Assembly: GCF_003946265.1 (NCBI RefSeq) | Contig: NZ_RHNO01000015.1 | Location: 1-64,000, forward strand | Direction of reading: 5' to 3' | DNA length: 64,000 nucleotides | Origin: Levilactobacillus yonginensis | GTDB lineage: Bacteria > Bacillota > Bacilli > Lactobacillales > Lactobacillaceae | Shown: piece by piece, positions 7,363 to 15,082 of the stretch | Position numbering within the stretch: the stretch's first letter is position 1 | Layout: each line of letters starts with the position of its first letter | Notes under the pieces: generated by a model | The model's database searches: none | The model's input: the letters and a program-made list of their open reading frames with translations, nothing else | What the model was told of the DNA's origin: nothing | Program-made: the position numbers and the translations under genes

Positions 7363-9321
7363 ATGGCGTTAGCCGTGCAACCAGAGGACCTGTTTGCCTT
7401 GCGCCCGCTGGCTCAACCAGTGAGTGATGGGCAGCGGGTCTACTTTGTTGAAAGTCAACTAGACCAACTGCAGAATAAGTCCATGGCAGCGGTATTCAGC
7501 GTTAACCTGAAGGACGGGCGTGACCGGCGCCGGTGGAGCCCGGCAGATGTGCAGGTCGCCCAACTGACATTGAGTCCCAGTCACCGTTACTTGGCGTTCA
7601 CCGGAAAAGTTGGGGAGCATACCCAGCTCTTCATGGTGCCGCTAGATGGTGGGGCCCCCGAACAGGTCACCCGGGGGGATGCTGATGTTCAGCAACCGGT
7701 GTGGGAAGCCAACGCGGACGTGTTGTATTTTCAAACGACCACTGGTATGACTGAACAGCCGACTTGGCCAGTGCCCCACGTGATTGACCACTTACGTTAT
7801 CAAGAAAATGGTCGTGGTTTATTACCACAAGGTTTAACGTATCAGTGTATCCGGTATAATTGTGTCAATCGTGACCAGTCGGTTGTCTTAGAACGAGCGA
7901 CGGCGTTTAACGTGACGGCAGCTAACGAGCACGGCTTGGTCTACGATACGAAACGCTTACCGTTGGATGAGCACGACTTTAGTACCGGCGTTTACTGGCA
8001 TCCATTTACTGGCGCGGGCGATGTTCTGCTCAATCAGCAACTGGCCGAGGGTAGCTTTAGCCAGGGACAGCTGACGGTCGCAGGCAATCGCGTCGTGATG
8101 TGGGGCCAGGATAACCACGTCCCCAATGTCTCCCAATTTCACGCTTGGACGGTCAAACTAGATGGGACGGCGCTAACTGACGTGACGGCTACCCGCGACG
8201 TTGAGGTTGGCAACATGCTGGCAATCGATAGTCAACAGCGGCTGCGCAACCAATTTGTGGCGTGGTTAACACCGACCCAGGTACTGACTTTGGAAAATGT
8301 TCACGGCCGTGTTCAACTGGTAGTTCAATCAGACCAGAATCCGGCATCCGCGCAAGTAGTATTGGGCGGTAATCGGTCGATTACAGACTTTAGCGTTGTG
8401 GATGCTCGAACCATTGTTTTTACGGAAACGACCATGACCCACGTGAGTCGGTTAGGGGTGTTGGATGTGGCAACTGGGGTTGAACGTCAGTTAATTAATC
8501 CGAACGCCACTTACGAGGCCAAACACGCGTTGGTTGCCGGGCAACGCTTCACGTTTGCTGGTGCCGAGGACTGGCAGATCGAAGGCTGGTACTTCCCGCC
8601 GGTTCATGAAGCACCCAAGCATCCGGCCGTTCTCTACGTACACGGTGGGCCACAGGTGGACTTTGGCTACGGCTTTTATCACGAGCTGCAGTATTTGACC
8701 GGCCTGGGATATGGCGTGATCGCCATCAATCCACGAGGTGGTAATAGCTACGGCCAGGACTTTGAGATGGCCGTCATTGGGCATTACGGTGAAGGTGACT
8801 TTGAAGATCTTATGTTGGGCGTCGATGCAGCACTGGCATTGGATTCGACCATTGATGATGAGCAACTTTGTGTGACCGGTGGCTCGTACGGTGGGTTTAT
8901 GACGAACTGGATCGAAACGCATACCAGTCGGTTTGCTGCGGCAGTAACCCAGCGGTCAATTTCAAACTGGATCAGTTTCTACGGGACCAGCGATATTGGG
9001 TATTACTTTACGCCTTGGGAGCTACAACAGGATATGACGGATATCTCAGCCCTCTGGCGTTTCTCCCCGCTGGCCTACGTTAAACAGGCCACGACGCCCT
9101 TGTTGGTGCTTCATGGGACCGATGATCTACGTTGCCCGGTAACGCAGGGTGAGGAGTTTTACGTGGGTCTCAAGGAGGCCGGGGTGGAGACCCAATTGGT
9201 TCTTTATCCTAAATCGACCCATGAACTATCCCGGTCGGGGTTGCCCAATTTACGGGTCGACCGGTTGAAACGGATTCAGCAGTGGTTCCAGGACCACTTA
9301 CCACATGAGGAGGAAATTTAA
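7363..9321 (+). CDS. S9 family serine peptidase (acylaminoacyl-peptidase type)
   Basis: A 652-residue cytoplasmic peptidase with no signal peptide. Residues 1-390 form the beta-propeller part (repeated SPSHRYLAFTGK-like blades). The alpha/beta-hydrolase domain has the nucleophile in GGSYGGF (Ser near 507), the acid in HGTDDLRCPV (Asp near 585) and the base in STHELSRSG (His near 619). Length and layout fit acylaminoacyl-peptidase or prolyl-oligopeptidase relatives, which trim small peptides. proC begins two bases after the stop, so the two are co-transcribed. Releasing proline-containing peptides beside a proline-synthesis gene may be meaningful, but that is inference. Confidence 0.88.
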   Translation: MALAVQPEDLFALRPLAQPVSDGQRVYFVESQLDQLQNKSMAAVFSVNLKDGRDRRRWSPADVQVAQLTLSPSHRYLAFTGKVGEHTQLFMVPLDGGAPEQVTRGDADVQQPVWEANADVLYFQTTTGMTEQPTWPVPHVIDHLRYQENGRGLLPQGLTYQCIRYNCVNRDQSVVLERATAFNVTAANEHGLVYDTKRLPLDEHDFSTGVYWHPFTGAGDVLLNQQLAEGSFSQGQLTVAGNRVVMWGQDNHVPNVSQFHAWTVKLDGTALTDVTATRDVEVGNMLAIDSQQRLRNQFVAWLTPTQVLTLENVHGRVQLVVQSDQNPASAQVVLGGNRSITDFSVVDARTIVFTETTMTHVSRLGVLDVATGVERQLINPNATYEAKHALVAGQRFTFAGAEDWQIEGWYFPPVHEAPKHPAVLYVHGGPQVDFGYGFYHELQYLTGLGYGVIAINPRGGNSYGQDFEMAVIGHYGEGDFEDLMLGVDAALALDSTIDDEQLCVTGGSYGGFMTNWIETHTSRFAAAVTQRSISNWISFYGTSDIGYYFTPWELQQDMTDISALWRFSPLAYVKQATTPLLVLHGTDDLRCPVTQGEEFYVGLKEAGVETQLVLYPKSTHELSRSGLPNLRVDRLKRIQQWFQDHLPHEEEI

Positions 9322-9323
9322 CG

Positions 9324-10127
9324 ATGAAAATTGGGTTTATTGGTGTTGGCGGCATGGCAAAGGCCATTATTGGTGGCTTATTAAACGCACAGACATTTGC
9401 ACCAACAGATATTTTGGTGCATAGTCACCGACAAGAGAGTTATGGACCATATGCGCAAGAACATGGGTTAGTTGCGGCTGATAGCAACGTTGCCGTGGCA
9501 CGAGATAGTGACCTGGTAGTCTTGGCCGTGACGCCTAACGTGGCGGTTAAGGTGTTGCAGGAAATTGCGCCGCAGTTGGTGGCGGGTGAGAAAACGTTGA
9601 TTTCTATCGTTGCAGGCCTGTCCTTAGCCGAGATGCGTCAGGTCGTGGGCACTGACCTACCAACCTTACGGACGCTACCCAACGTTAACGTAGAGGTCGG
9701 TGCGGGGATGACGGCGGTCGCAGCCAATGATCAGCTGATTGGTGATCAATTGGCCGCTGCCCTGCGGGTCTTTAACACGATTGGGTCCACGACCACGTTA
9801 GCAGAAGACCAGTTTGGGGTCTTCAGTGCGTTGGCTGGGAGTTCACCCGCCTACATTGATTTCTTCATCGATAGTTTGAGTCGGGCCGGGGTCAAGCACG
9901 GTCTGAGCAAAGAACAAGCGACGCAAATTGCTGCCCAGGCCACGTTGGGTTCGGCCAAAATGGTTTTGCAGAGCGATAAGGTTCCGTTCGCCTTGATCGA
10001 CCAGGTGGCTTCACCAGGTGGTAGCACCATTGCGGGGTTATTGGCGATGGAGGAAGCTGGTCTGATGACGGCGGTCGTGAAGGGCATTGACGCCACCATC
10101 AAACGGGATGCTGGGGGTCCCGCCTAA
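9324..10127 (+). CDS. proC: Pyrroline-5-carboxylate reductase
   Basis: A 267-residue NAD(P)H-dependent enzyme making L-proline from 1-pyrroline-5-carboxylate. The Rossmann motif GFIGVGGMAKAI lies at residues 4-15. The C-terminal signature region, with ALAGSSPAYI near 173-182 and VASPGGSTIAGL near 229-240, is intact. Start and ribosome site (GAGGAGGAAA) lie at the end of the S9 peptidase gene, giving translational coupling. The gene ends shortly before an inserted TnpB element, which probably separates it from its original terminator at 11638-11669. Confidence 0.95.
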   Translation: MKIGFIGVGGMAKAIIGGLLNAQTFAPTDILVHSHRQESYGPYAQEHGLVAADSNVAVARDSDLVVLAVTPNVAVKVLQEIAPQLVAGEKTLISIVAGLSLAEMRQVVGTDLPTLRTLPNVNVEVGAGMTAVAANDQLIGDQLAAALRVFNTIGSTTTLAEDQFGVFSALAGSSPAYIDFFIDSLSRAGVKHGLSKEQATQIAAQATLGSAKMVLQSDKVPFALIDQVASPGGSTIAGLLAMEEAGLMTAVVKGIDATIKRDAGGPA

Positions 10128-10286
10128 CGATCGGTAGCTCAAGCAAGATACAACTGAATTTATCAAAAAACTGCGAGTTTAATCGCGGGATGAATGCTAG
10201 AATTTAATGTTATTTTCCGAAACATATGTTCCCCCCTAGAGAGCTAACCATGGTATACTTAATCCAATCTACAGGGGAGGTAGCTA

Positions 10287-11507
10287 TTGGTTAAGTTAGG
10301 GCGAACAATTAAACTGAGACTCTATCCAGACACTGAACAAGCAGCCGCTTTTCTAGCAATGAGTGAAGAGTATCGACGATTGGCTAACATTGTCAGTCAA
10401 TGGATATTTGACCATGGATTTCAGCTAAGCTGGTTAAAAATCAACCACCACATGTACAAAAAAATTAGACAAGAATCAGTACTCAATAGTCAGATGGTCC
10501 AATCGGTCTTTCGAACGGTTGTGGCTCACTATAAGACAGTTAGGGAACAGATGAAACAACATCCTTATCGTTGCAAGGACGAAGAAAGCAAATGGGTTCA
10601 AGTTCCTAGAGACCTAACTTGGTTGGTAACATCCATTCAGTTTCATCGACCACAAGCAGACTTGGTACGTCAGAGTAACTATTCTTTTGTAGATAAAATG
10701 CAACAGCTGTCAATAACCACTCTGGGCAAACGAACTAAGTTAAGATTTACCGACAAAGGATTTGAAAAATATTTTACCGAGGACTGGAAGCTAGGTACCG
10801 CTAAGTTGGTCCACAATCAGGGGAAGTGGTTTTTGCATATTGGTATCACAAAGGAAACTAGTGATTTTGATGCCAAGGATAATCCTCAAATTGTGGGTAT
10901 TGACCGTGGCCTGCGCTTTCTAGCAACCGCCTTTGATAGTGAAGGAAAGACACGGTTCTTTGATGGACAAAAAATCTTACGCAAGCGGAAGAAGTTGCTA
11001 GAGACCCGTCGACAACTACAAAGTAAAGGTACTAAATCTGCCAAGAAAAAGCTGAAGCAACTGGCTCAACGAGAGAACCGCTGGATGACCGATGTGAATC
11101 ATTGGTTAGCTAAGACACTCGTTGCGGCATACGGCTCGCATACGCTTTTTGTTTTGGAAGACTTAACCAATGTGACGTTTAACACCGATGACCTGCCTAA
11201 GTCCCTACGAAACAGCCATCGCTCCTGGTCTTTCTTTCAACTAGAGTCTTTCTTAATGTATAAGGCTCAGGCTATTCAAAGTGCTGTTGTGAAGGTCAAT
11301 CCAGCATTCACCTCACAACGCTGTCCCAGGTGTGGCCTGGTTGAGAAAACTAATCGCCATCACGAGACTCACGAATATTGGTGTGCCCAATGTCAGTATC
11401 GTTGTAATGATGACCGATTAGGGGCAATGAACATCAAGATGCTGGGTCAAGAATGGTTGAATGGTATCAAACGACCAAAGATTACAAAGCTAACAGCTAT
11501 TGGGTAG
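10287..11507 (+). CDS. tnpB: TnpB RNA-guided nuclease homologue (OrfB of IS605 family)
   Basis: A 406-residue TnpB. The RuvC-like catalytic residues look intact: Asp in VGIDRGL (about 205), Glu in VLEDLTN (about 290) and Asp in CNDDRLGAMNI (about 374). The zinc ribbon has C-x2-C (CPRCG, about 345) and C-x2-C (CAQC, about 366). TTG start after GGGGAGG. TnpB proteins are RNA-guided DNA nucleases using an RNA from the element's right end. No tnpA is present, so movement would need a transposase in trans. It differs strongly from the other TnpB in this window. Confidence 0.88.
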   Translation: MVKLGRTIKLRLYPDTEQAAAFLAMSEEYRRLANIVSQWIFDHGFQLSWLKINHHMYKKIRQESVLNSQMVQSVFRTVVAHYKTVREQMKQHPYRCKDEESKWVQVPRDLTWLVTSIQFHRPQADLVRQSNYSFVDKMQQLSITTLGKRTKLRFTDKGFEKYFTEDWKLGTAKLVHNQGKWFLHIGITKETSDFDAKDNPQIVGIDRGLRFLATAFDSEGKTRFFDGQKILRKRKKLLETRRQLQSKGTKSAKKKLKQLAQRENRWMTDVNHWLAKTLVAAYGSHTLFVLEDLTNVTFNTDDLPKSLRNSHRSWSFFQLESFLMYKAQAIQSAVVKVNPAFTSQRCPRCGLVEKTNRHHETHEYWCAQCQYRCNDDRLGAMNIKMLGQEWLNGIKRPKITKLTAIG

Positions 11508-11639
11508 ATCCTGATAGTTAAACGGGTAACCGTCAATTACCCGATGATGTTGCCACTGCGAGTAGGAGTGCCTAACGGGCATGCTGGACTACTGTGTTGC
11601 AAGACACGTGAGCGACAAGCCTCTGAATTCATTCAGGGG
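11508..11639 (+). ncRNA. Candidate omega-RNA (right-end RNA) of the TnpB element
   Basis: The 132 bases between the tnpB stop and the right-end hairpin are G+C-rich and self-complementary, for example GGGTAA/TTACCC near 11524-11543. In this family the 3' end of the transposon is transcribed as the TnpB guide RNA, with the guide read from flanking DNA. Position and structure fit, but the exact processed RNA cannot be defined by eye. Confidence 0.5.
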
Positions 11640-11669
11640 CAATTGACGATGACTGTCAGTTGCCTTTTT
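11638..11669 (+). terminator. Terminator downstream of the TnpB element
   Basis: Stem GGCAATTGAC/GTCAGTTGCC with loop GATGACT and five T. It sits at the very right edge of the inserted element and was probably the original proC terminator. Confidence 0.8.
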
Positions 11670-11688
11670 GGTCTATACCGATTATAAT
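11661..11688 (+). promoter_or_regulatory. nagA promoter with HutC/GntR-type operator
   Basis: TTGCCT (11661-11666), 16 bases, TATAAT (11683-11688). Between them lies GGTCTATACC (11670-11679), matching the HutC-subfamily core GT-N-TA-N-AC. A repressor bound here would cover the promoter. The HutC-type regulator NagR is encoded just downstream, so autoregulation is likely. Confidence 0.7.
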
Positions 11689-11730
11689 GTCAGTGTTGAC
11701 TAAATGTGACATTTGATGAGGAGGAGACTC

Positions 11731-12873
11731 ATGAGTATTGTTTTAAAGCACGCGAAGATTTATACCGGTGACGAGGTTATCAATGATGGCTACATTCGGT
11801 TCGATCAACGGATTGAAGCGGTGGGCCCCGTGGCAGATTTTCGGCCACTTCCCGCTGATGAGATTCAGGTTGTGACGGGTCGGACCATTGTCCCTGGATT
11901 CATCGATGTGCATAGCCATGGTGGCTATGGATATGATAGTATGGATGGGGAACCAGACCAAATTGATAAGATGGTTAACCTGATGGCGCAAGAAGGGATT
12001 ACGTCGATCTTTCCAACTACCATGACGCAGTCTAACGAGGCGATTGACCACGCTATGCGCGGAATCGCGATTGCTGCTGAACGGAATCCCATTATCCAGG
12101 GAGTTCACTTGGAAGGACCATTTATCGCGGCGATTTTTAAGGGCGCTCAGCCAGAAAAGTATATTAAAGATCCGGATGTTAATTTACTAGACCACTGGAA
12201 CCAATTGTCCGGTGGCCGGGTCAAGCTGATTACCTACGCACCAGAAGATACTGGGGCCAAGGACTTTGAAGCTTACTGTTTGGCAAATAACATTGTGCCA
12301 TCCGTTGGTCATTCCAATGCTACCCGGGAACAACTCCTGACCAGCCGGGCCACTCACGTCACACATTTGTACAATGCACAGCGTGGTTTACGGCACCGGG
12401 AACCTGGTGTAACGGGTCATGCAATGTTGGAAGACAACCTGTACTGCGAATTGATTTGTGATGGGTTCCACATTGTTCCCGATATGATCAAGCTGGCGTA
12501 TGAACAAAAGGGCCAACATCGTTTGGAACTGGTGACCGATTCAATGCGAGCTAAGGGGATGCCCGAAGGCGTTAGCGAATTAGGTGGTCAAAAGGTTATC
12601 GTGAAAGACCGACAAGCCCGATTAGAGAGTGGCAATTTAGCTGGTTCCGTCTTACGATTCGATGAGGCGTTCAGAAATGTGATTGCCTTTACCGGGTGCG
12701 ACGTGGACGCAGCCGTGCAGATGAGCTCGGTCAATCAAGCAGAGGAATTTGGCCTGACTCAAAAGGGCAAGCTCTTAGTGGGCCGCGATGCCGATTTAAA
12801 CTTGTTAACTTCAGACCTGCAAGTAGAAACGACTTATAGCTTAGGTCGTCATATTCAGGCCGCAACAGACTAA
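11731..12873 (+). CDS. nagA: N-acetylglucosamine-6-phosphate deacetylase
   Basis: A 380-residue amidohydrolase converting GlcNAc-6-phosphate to glucosamine-6-phosphate and acetate. Metal and catalytic motifs are visible: HSHGGYGYD (about 60-68), HLEGPF (about 126-131), VGHSNA (about 194), THLYNAQRGLRHREPG (about 212-227) and the catalytic Asp in VTDSM (about 270). An in-frame ATG lies 18 bases upstream, but GAGGAGG stands eight bases before this ATG, so 11731 is preferred. It forms an operon with nagR and is probably induced by amino-sugar phosphates. Confidence 0.93.
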   Translation: MSIVLKHAKIYTGDEVINDGYIRFDQRIEAVGPVADFRPLPADEIQVVTGRTIVPGFIDVHSHGGYGYDSMDGEPDQIDKMVNLMAQEGITSIFPTTMTQSNEAIDHAMRGIAIAAERNPIIQGVHLEGPFIAAIFKGAQPEKYIKDPDVNLLDHWNQLSGGRVKLITYAPEDTGAKDFEAYCLANNIVPSVGHSNATREQLLTSRATHVTHLYNAQRGLRHREPGVTGHAMLEDNLYCELICDGFHIVPDMIKLAYEQKGQHRLELVTDSMRAKGMPEGVSELGGQKVIVKDRQARLESGNLAGSVLRFDEAFRNVIAFTGCDVDAAVQMSSVNQAEEFGLTQKGKLLVGRDADLNLLTSDLQVETTYSLGRHIQAATD

Positions 12874-12908
12874 AATTTGTAGTGATTCGAGAAGGGACGT
12901 TGGGTGCT

Positions 12909-13610
12909 GTGAGTTCACCGATTTATATTCAAATTCATAATGATATCAAACGAGCAATCGAAGCGGGAAAGTGGGCGGTTGGCGACCGGATTCCATCGGA
13001 ACGAGAGTTGTCTCGAGATTTTGATGTGAGTCGGATGACTCTGCGCCAAGCGATTCAAACCCTGGTCGATGAAGGGATTTTGGAGCGCCAAGTAGGTTCA
13101 GGAACCTATGTGGCTAACCAAAAAGTGCAGGAAAAGATGTCTGGGGTCACGAGTTTTACGGATCTCATGCTGACGCAAGGCAAACAGCCAACTAGTAAGA
13201 CCATTTCTTACCACGTCATGAACCCTTCCCTGAGTGAGGCTGAGAAGCTGAAGCTTAAGGAAGATGATCAGGTTCTGCGGATGGAGCGGATTCGTTACGG
13301 CGACGATGTTCCCATCTGTTTTGAAGTGGCCACCGTTCCAGAAAAACTGGTCGATGGGTTAAATAAAAAAGAAGTTACGAGCTCGTTGTACCGGGCACTG
13401 GAGGATAAGAAAAGCTTGAACCCAGGCAAGGCACAACAGACGGTTTCCGCTATGTCTGCCTCCGAACGGATTGCGGAATACCTCAAGATTAAACGGGGGG
13501 ACGCCATCTTACGGTTGCGGCAAGTAACTTATTTACAAGACGGAACGCCGTTTGAATACGTTCGCACGCAATACGTGGGTGAACGCTTCGAGTTCTACTT
13601 GGAAAAATAA
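12909..13610 (+). CDS. nagR: GntR-family (HutC subfamily) repressor, NagR type
   Basis: About 233 residues. An N-terminal winged helix (PSERELSRDFDVSRMTLRQA with RQVGSGTYVA) is followed by a UTRA effector domain from about residue 75, with RMERIRYGDDVPICFE near 127-142. The UTRA domain of NagR senses GlcNAc-6-P or GlcN-6-P. A GTG nine codons upstream (12882) has no ribosome site; the GTG at 12909 follows GAAGGGA and starts at the usual SSPIYIQIH. The gene follows nagA closely and probably regulates it through the 11670 operator. Confidence 0.88.
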   Translation: MSSPIYIQIHNDIKRAIEAGKWAVGDRIPSERELSRDFDVSRMTLRQAIQTLVDEGILERQVGSGTYVANQKVQEKMSGVTSFTDLMLTQGKQPTSKTISYHVMNPSLSEAEKLKLKEDDQVLRMERIRYGDDVPICFEVATVPEKLVDGLNKKEVTSSLYRALEDKKSLNPGKAQQTVSAMSASERIAEYLKIKRGDAILRLRQVTYLQDGTPFEYVRTQYVGERFEFYLEK

Positions 13611-13617
13611 TCAGTAA

Positions 13618-13665
13618 AAATGCCTCACAAAGGGTTAGTCTAGCTAACGAGATTGTGAGGCATTT
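13618..13665 (+). terminator. Long hairpin after nagR
   Basis: A thirteen-base perfect stem AAATGCCTCACAA/TTGTGAGGCATTT with an inner hairpin GTTAG/CTAAC. The T-run is short, so termination strength is uncertain. Confidence 0.6.
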
Positions 13666-13702
13666 GCTGTAACTAAATGTGTAACTAAATGGTGATGAAC
13701 GG

Positions 13703-13783
13703 CCGCCTCCGGCCGTTAGGGGCGACGGTGGCCGTGGGGACTGATTCCGGCCTGAGAAGCGGTCCTTCAGCTCGACTTGAAGC
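13703..13783 (+). repeat. Structured repeat family B, copy 1
   Basis: It begins CCGCCTCCGGC and ends CAGCTCGACTTGAAGC. It aligns without gaps to the reverse complement of 14105-14185 over 81 positions, about 62 identical by eye. Contains a hairpin with GGAC/GTCC flanks. Not part of any known IS that I recognise. Confidence 0.75.
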
Positions 13784-13901
13784 TTCACTTAGAACCGTGA
13801 ATCTCCAAGCTCGGTCCGTAGTGTTCTAATTCAGGCCGTTTTAGGACGATGTACATTAACTAGAATTGATCTCAGATGCCAATGAAATGGTGACTAAACA
13901 A

Positions 13902-13938
13902 AAGGTGGCAATATCCATTCATCGGATACAGCCACCTT
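13902..13938 (-). terminator. Bidirectional terminator
   Basis: Stem AAGGTGGC/GCCACCTT with inner ATATCC/GGATAC. On the minus strand it ends in TTTTGTTT, serving tagA; on the plus strand T-rich sequence follows a few bases later. Confidence 0.75.
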
Positions 13939-14104
13939 GCAAAAAGTATTTTTTGTTGAGGTTGTAAAGCTATGGTTGAGCAGTTAGCCAATTTAGCCGT
14001 AGGTCGTCAGGGATGGTTGCAGCTGTGTCGATGGCGTTAACTCGGTGAACTTCCGAGTTTAGGCCATGGGACGAGCTGAAAGACCATCGCGTACTTAGCG
14101 AGGG

Positions 14105-14185
14105 GCTTCCAGTCGAGCTGGAGGACCGCACCTTCGGCCGGAGGCGGTCCCCACAGCAGCGACCATCCCTGACAGCCGGAGGCGG
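14105..14185 (-). repeat. Structured repeat family B, copy 2 (inverted)
   Basis: The inverted partner of 13703-13783, with the same 81-base length. It contains the palindromic stretch GGACCGC...GCGGTCC. Its outer part (14152-14173) is also complementary to 14006-14027, which would close a 168-base stem-loop enclosing a perfect AACTCGG/CCGAGTT hairpin. It abuts the tagA stop codon. Confidence 0.75.
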
Positions 14186-14187
14186 AA

Positions 14188-14922
14188 CTATTTCAACTTT
14201 TTAGCTTGGCGCCGAACCAGGTGTAAATAGTGGGGAATGACTGCGATCCGCTTGAGCCGCTTAGGTTCCTTGACCGTGCGGTACAGCCATTCTAGGTGGT
14301 GTTTCTGCCAGAATTCTGGTGCACGGACCACGGCGCCAGCTAGCACGTCGAAGCTGCCGCCAACGCCCATCCACAGGCCTTTAGTGGTGTGCCGGTGGGC
14401 GTTAATGAATCGTTCCTGTTTTGGAAAGCCTAGTGCGGCGAAGACCATGTCGGGTTGCTTGGCCGCAATGTCAGCCACGATTTCGGCGTCGTCTTCAAAA
14501 TAACCGTCGTGCATGCCGGCGATAATCAGGCCGGGGAACTGGATATCTAGTACCCGCTTTAATTGGGCAATGACGACTGGTTTAGCACCCACAAAGTAGG
14601 CGGAACGGTGGTTATCACTGGCCCAGTTCAGTAACGCTTCCAGTGTATCAAAGCCGGTGATGCGCTCTGGCAAGGGCTGTTTTAGAATCTTAGCCCCATC
14701 CAGGATGCCGACGCCGTCTGGTGTGACGAAGTCAGCGGTATGTATCAGATCAAGGTAATCTGGATGGTCGTGAGCGTACATCGCGATTTCTGGATTAGCT
14801 GTAACCACGAAGGTGTTTTGCTGGTCAACGATGCGTTGCTTGAGAACTTTGAGCAACTCGTCTGTGGTCGTTTTAACGAATGGAATATCAAGGACCGTGA
14901 CGGTCGGAAATGTAGTTTGCAT
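14188..14922 (-). CDS. tagA: WecG/TagA/CpsF family glycosyltransferase
   Basis: A 244-residue GT26 enzyme. TagA transfers N-acetylmannosamine to undecaprenyl-PP-GlcNAc, the committed step of wall teichoic acid linkage-unit synthesis. Visible motifs: VVTANPEIAMYA (about 39-50), the FVTPDGVGI segment with its conserved Asp (about 66-74), and FAALGFPKQERFI (about 161-173). It is peripheral to the inner membrane face. The start ATG follows GAAAGGAGC. It is transcribed divergently from pncB. No other teichoic acid gene is nearby. Confidence 0.92.
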   Translation of the reverse strand: MQTTFPTVTVLDIPFVKTTTDELLKVLKQRIVDQQNTFVVTANPEIAMYAHDHPDYLDLIHTADFVTPDGVGILDGAKILKQPLPERITGFDTLEALLNWASDNHRSAYFVGAKPVVIAQLKRVLDIQFPGLIIAGMHDGYFEDDAEIVADIAAKQPDMVFAALGFPKQERFINAHRHTTKGLWMGVGGSFDVLAGAVVRAPEFWQKHHLEWLYRTVKEPKRLKRIAVIPHYLHLVRRQAKKLK

Positions 14923-14985
14923 GGCGGTGCTCCTTTCGAGATTGTCATGGAAACGAATAAAGCTTCCGTGACGACACTAAATTGT

Positions 14986-15014
14986 ATGACGCTTAATTTG
15001 ATTCATGCTAAAAT
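14986..15014 (+). promoter_or_regulatory. Extended -10 promoter of the pncB operon
   Basis: ATGACG, 17 bases, then TAAAAT preceded by TGC (extended -10). It leads into a leader of about 65 bases before AAGGGAG and the pncB ATG. Confidence 0.65.
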
Positions 15015-15082
15015 GTACCTATTGGATTTAAAAACAAACACAAATAGTCTGGCTTGAAAGATAGCCAAGGGAGTAGCTCATT

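Larger units (their letters stand above)
10150..11648 (+). mobile_element. IS200/IS605-type element carrying only tnpB (ends approximate)
   Basis: The element contains a full tnpB but no tnpA. The left side has a short hairpin GCGA/TCGC near 10172-10185. The right side ends in the hairpin CCTCTGAA-TTCA-TTCAGGGG (11620-11639), the subterminal type bound by Y1 transposases. No target duplication is expected for this family. The exact ends are not proven; the outer limits here are estimates between proC and the 11638 terminator. Confidence 0.55.
13666..14187. other. Gene-free region with inverted structured repeats
   Basis: About 520 bases between convergent nagR and tagA contain no supported gene. 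The content is two inverted copies of an 81-base repeat (13703-13783 and 14105-14185), a bidirectional terminator (13902-13938), and a large stem-loop built on a 22-base inverted repeat (14006-14027 with 14152-14173). Short open frames here are read from repeat sequence and lack ribosome sites. Confidence 0.7.

Noticed and set aside
8491-8922. Minus-strand ORF of 143 residues inside the S9 peptidase
   Set aside because: It is a shadow of the peptidase domain and has no ribosome site or homologous feel.
10287-11507. Cas12-type effector
   Set aside because: A 406-residue protein with a right-end hairpin and no CRISPR array is ordinary TnpB.
13489-13788. Minus-strand ORF of 99 residues over the nagR end and repeat B
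   Set aside because: It overlaps nagR antisense, contains its terminator hairpin and has Pro/Arg-rich low-complexity sequence from the repeat.
13703-14185. CRISPR array
   Set aside because: There are only two inverted copies of a long structured unit, with no regular spacers and no cas genes in the window.
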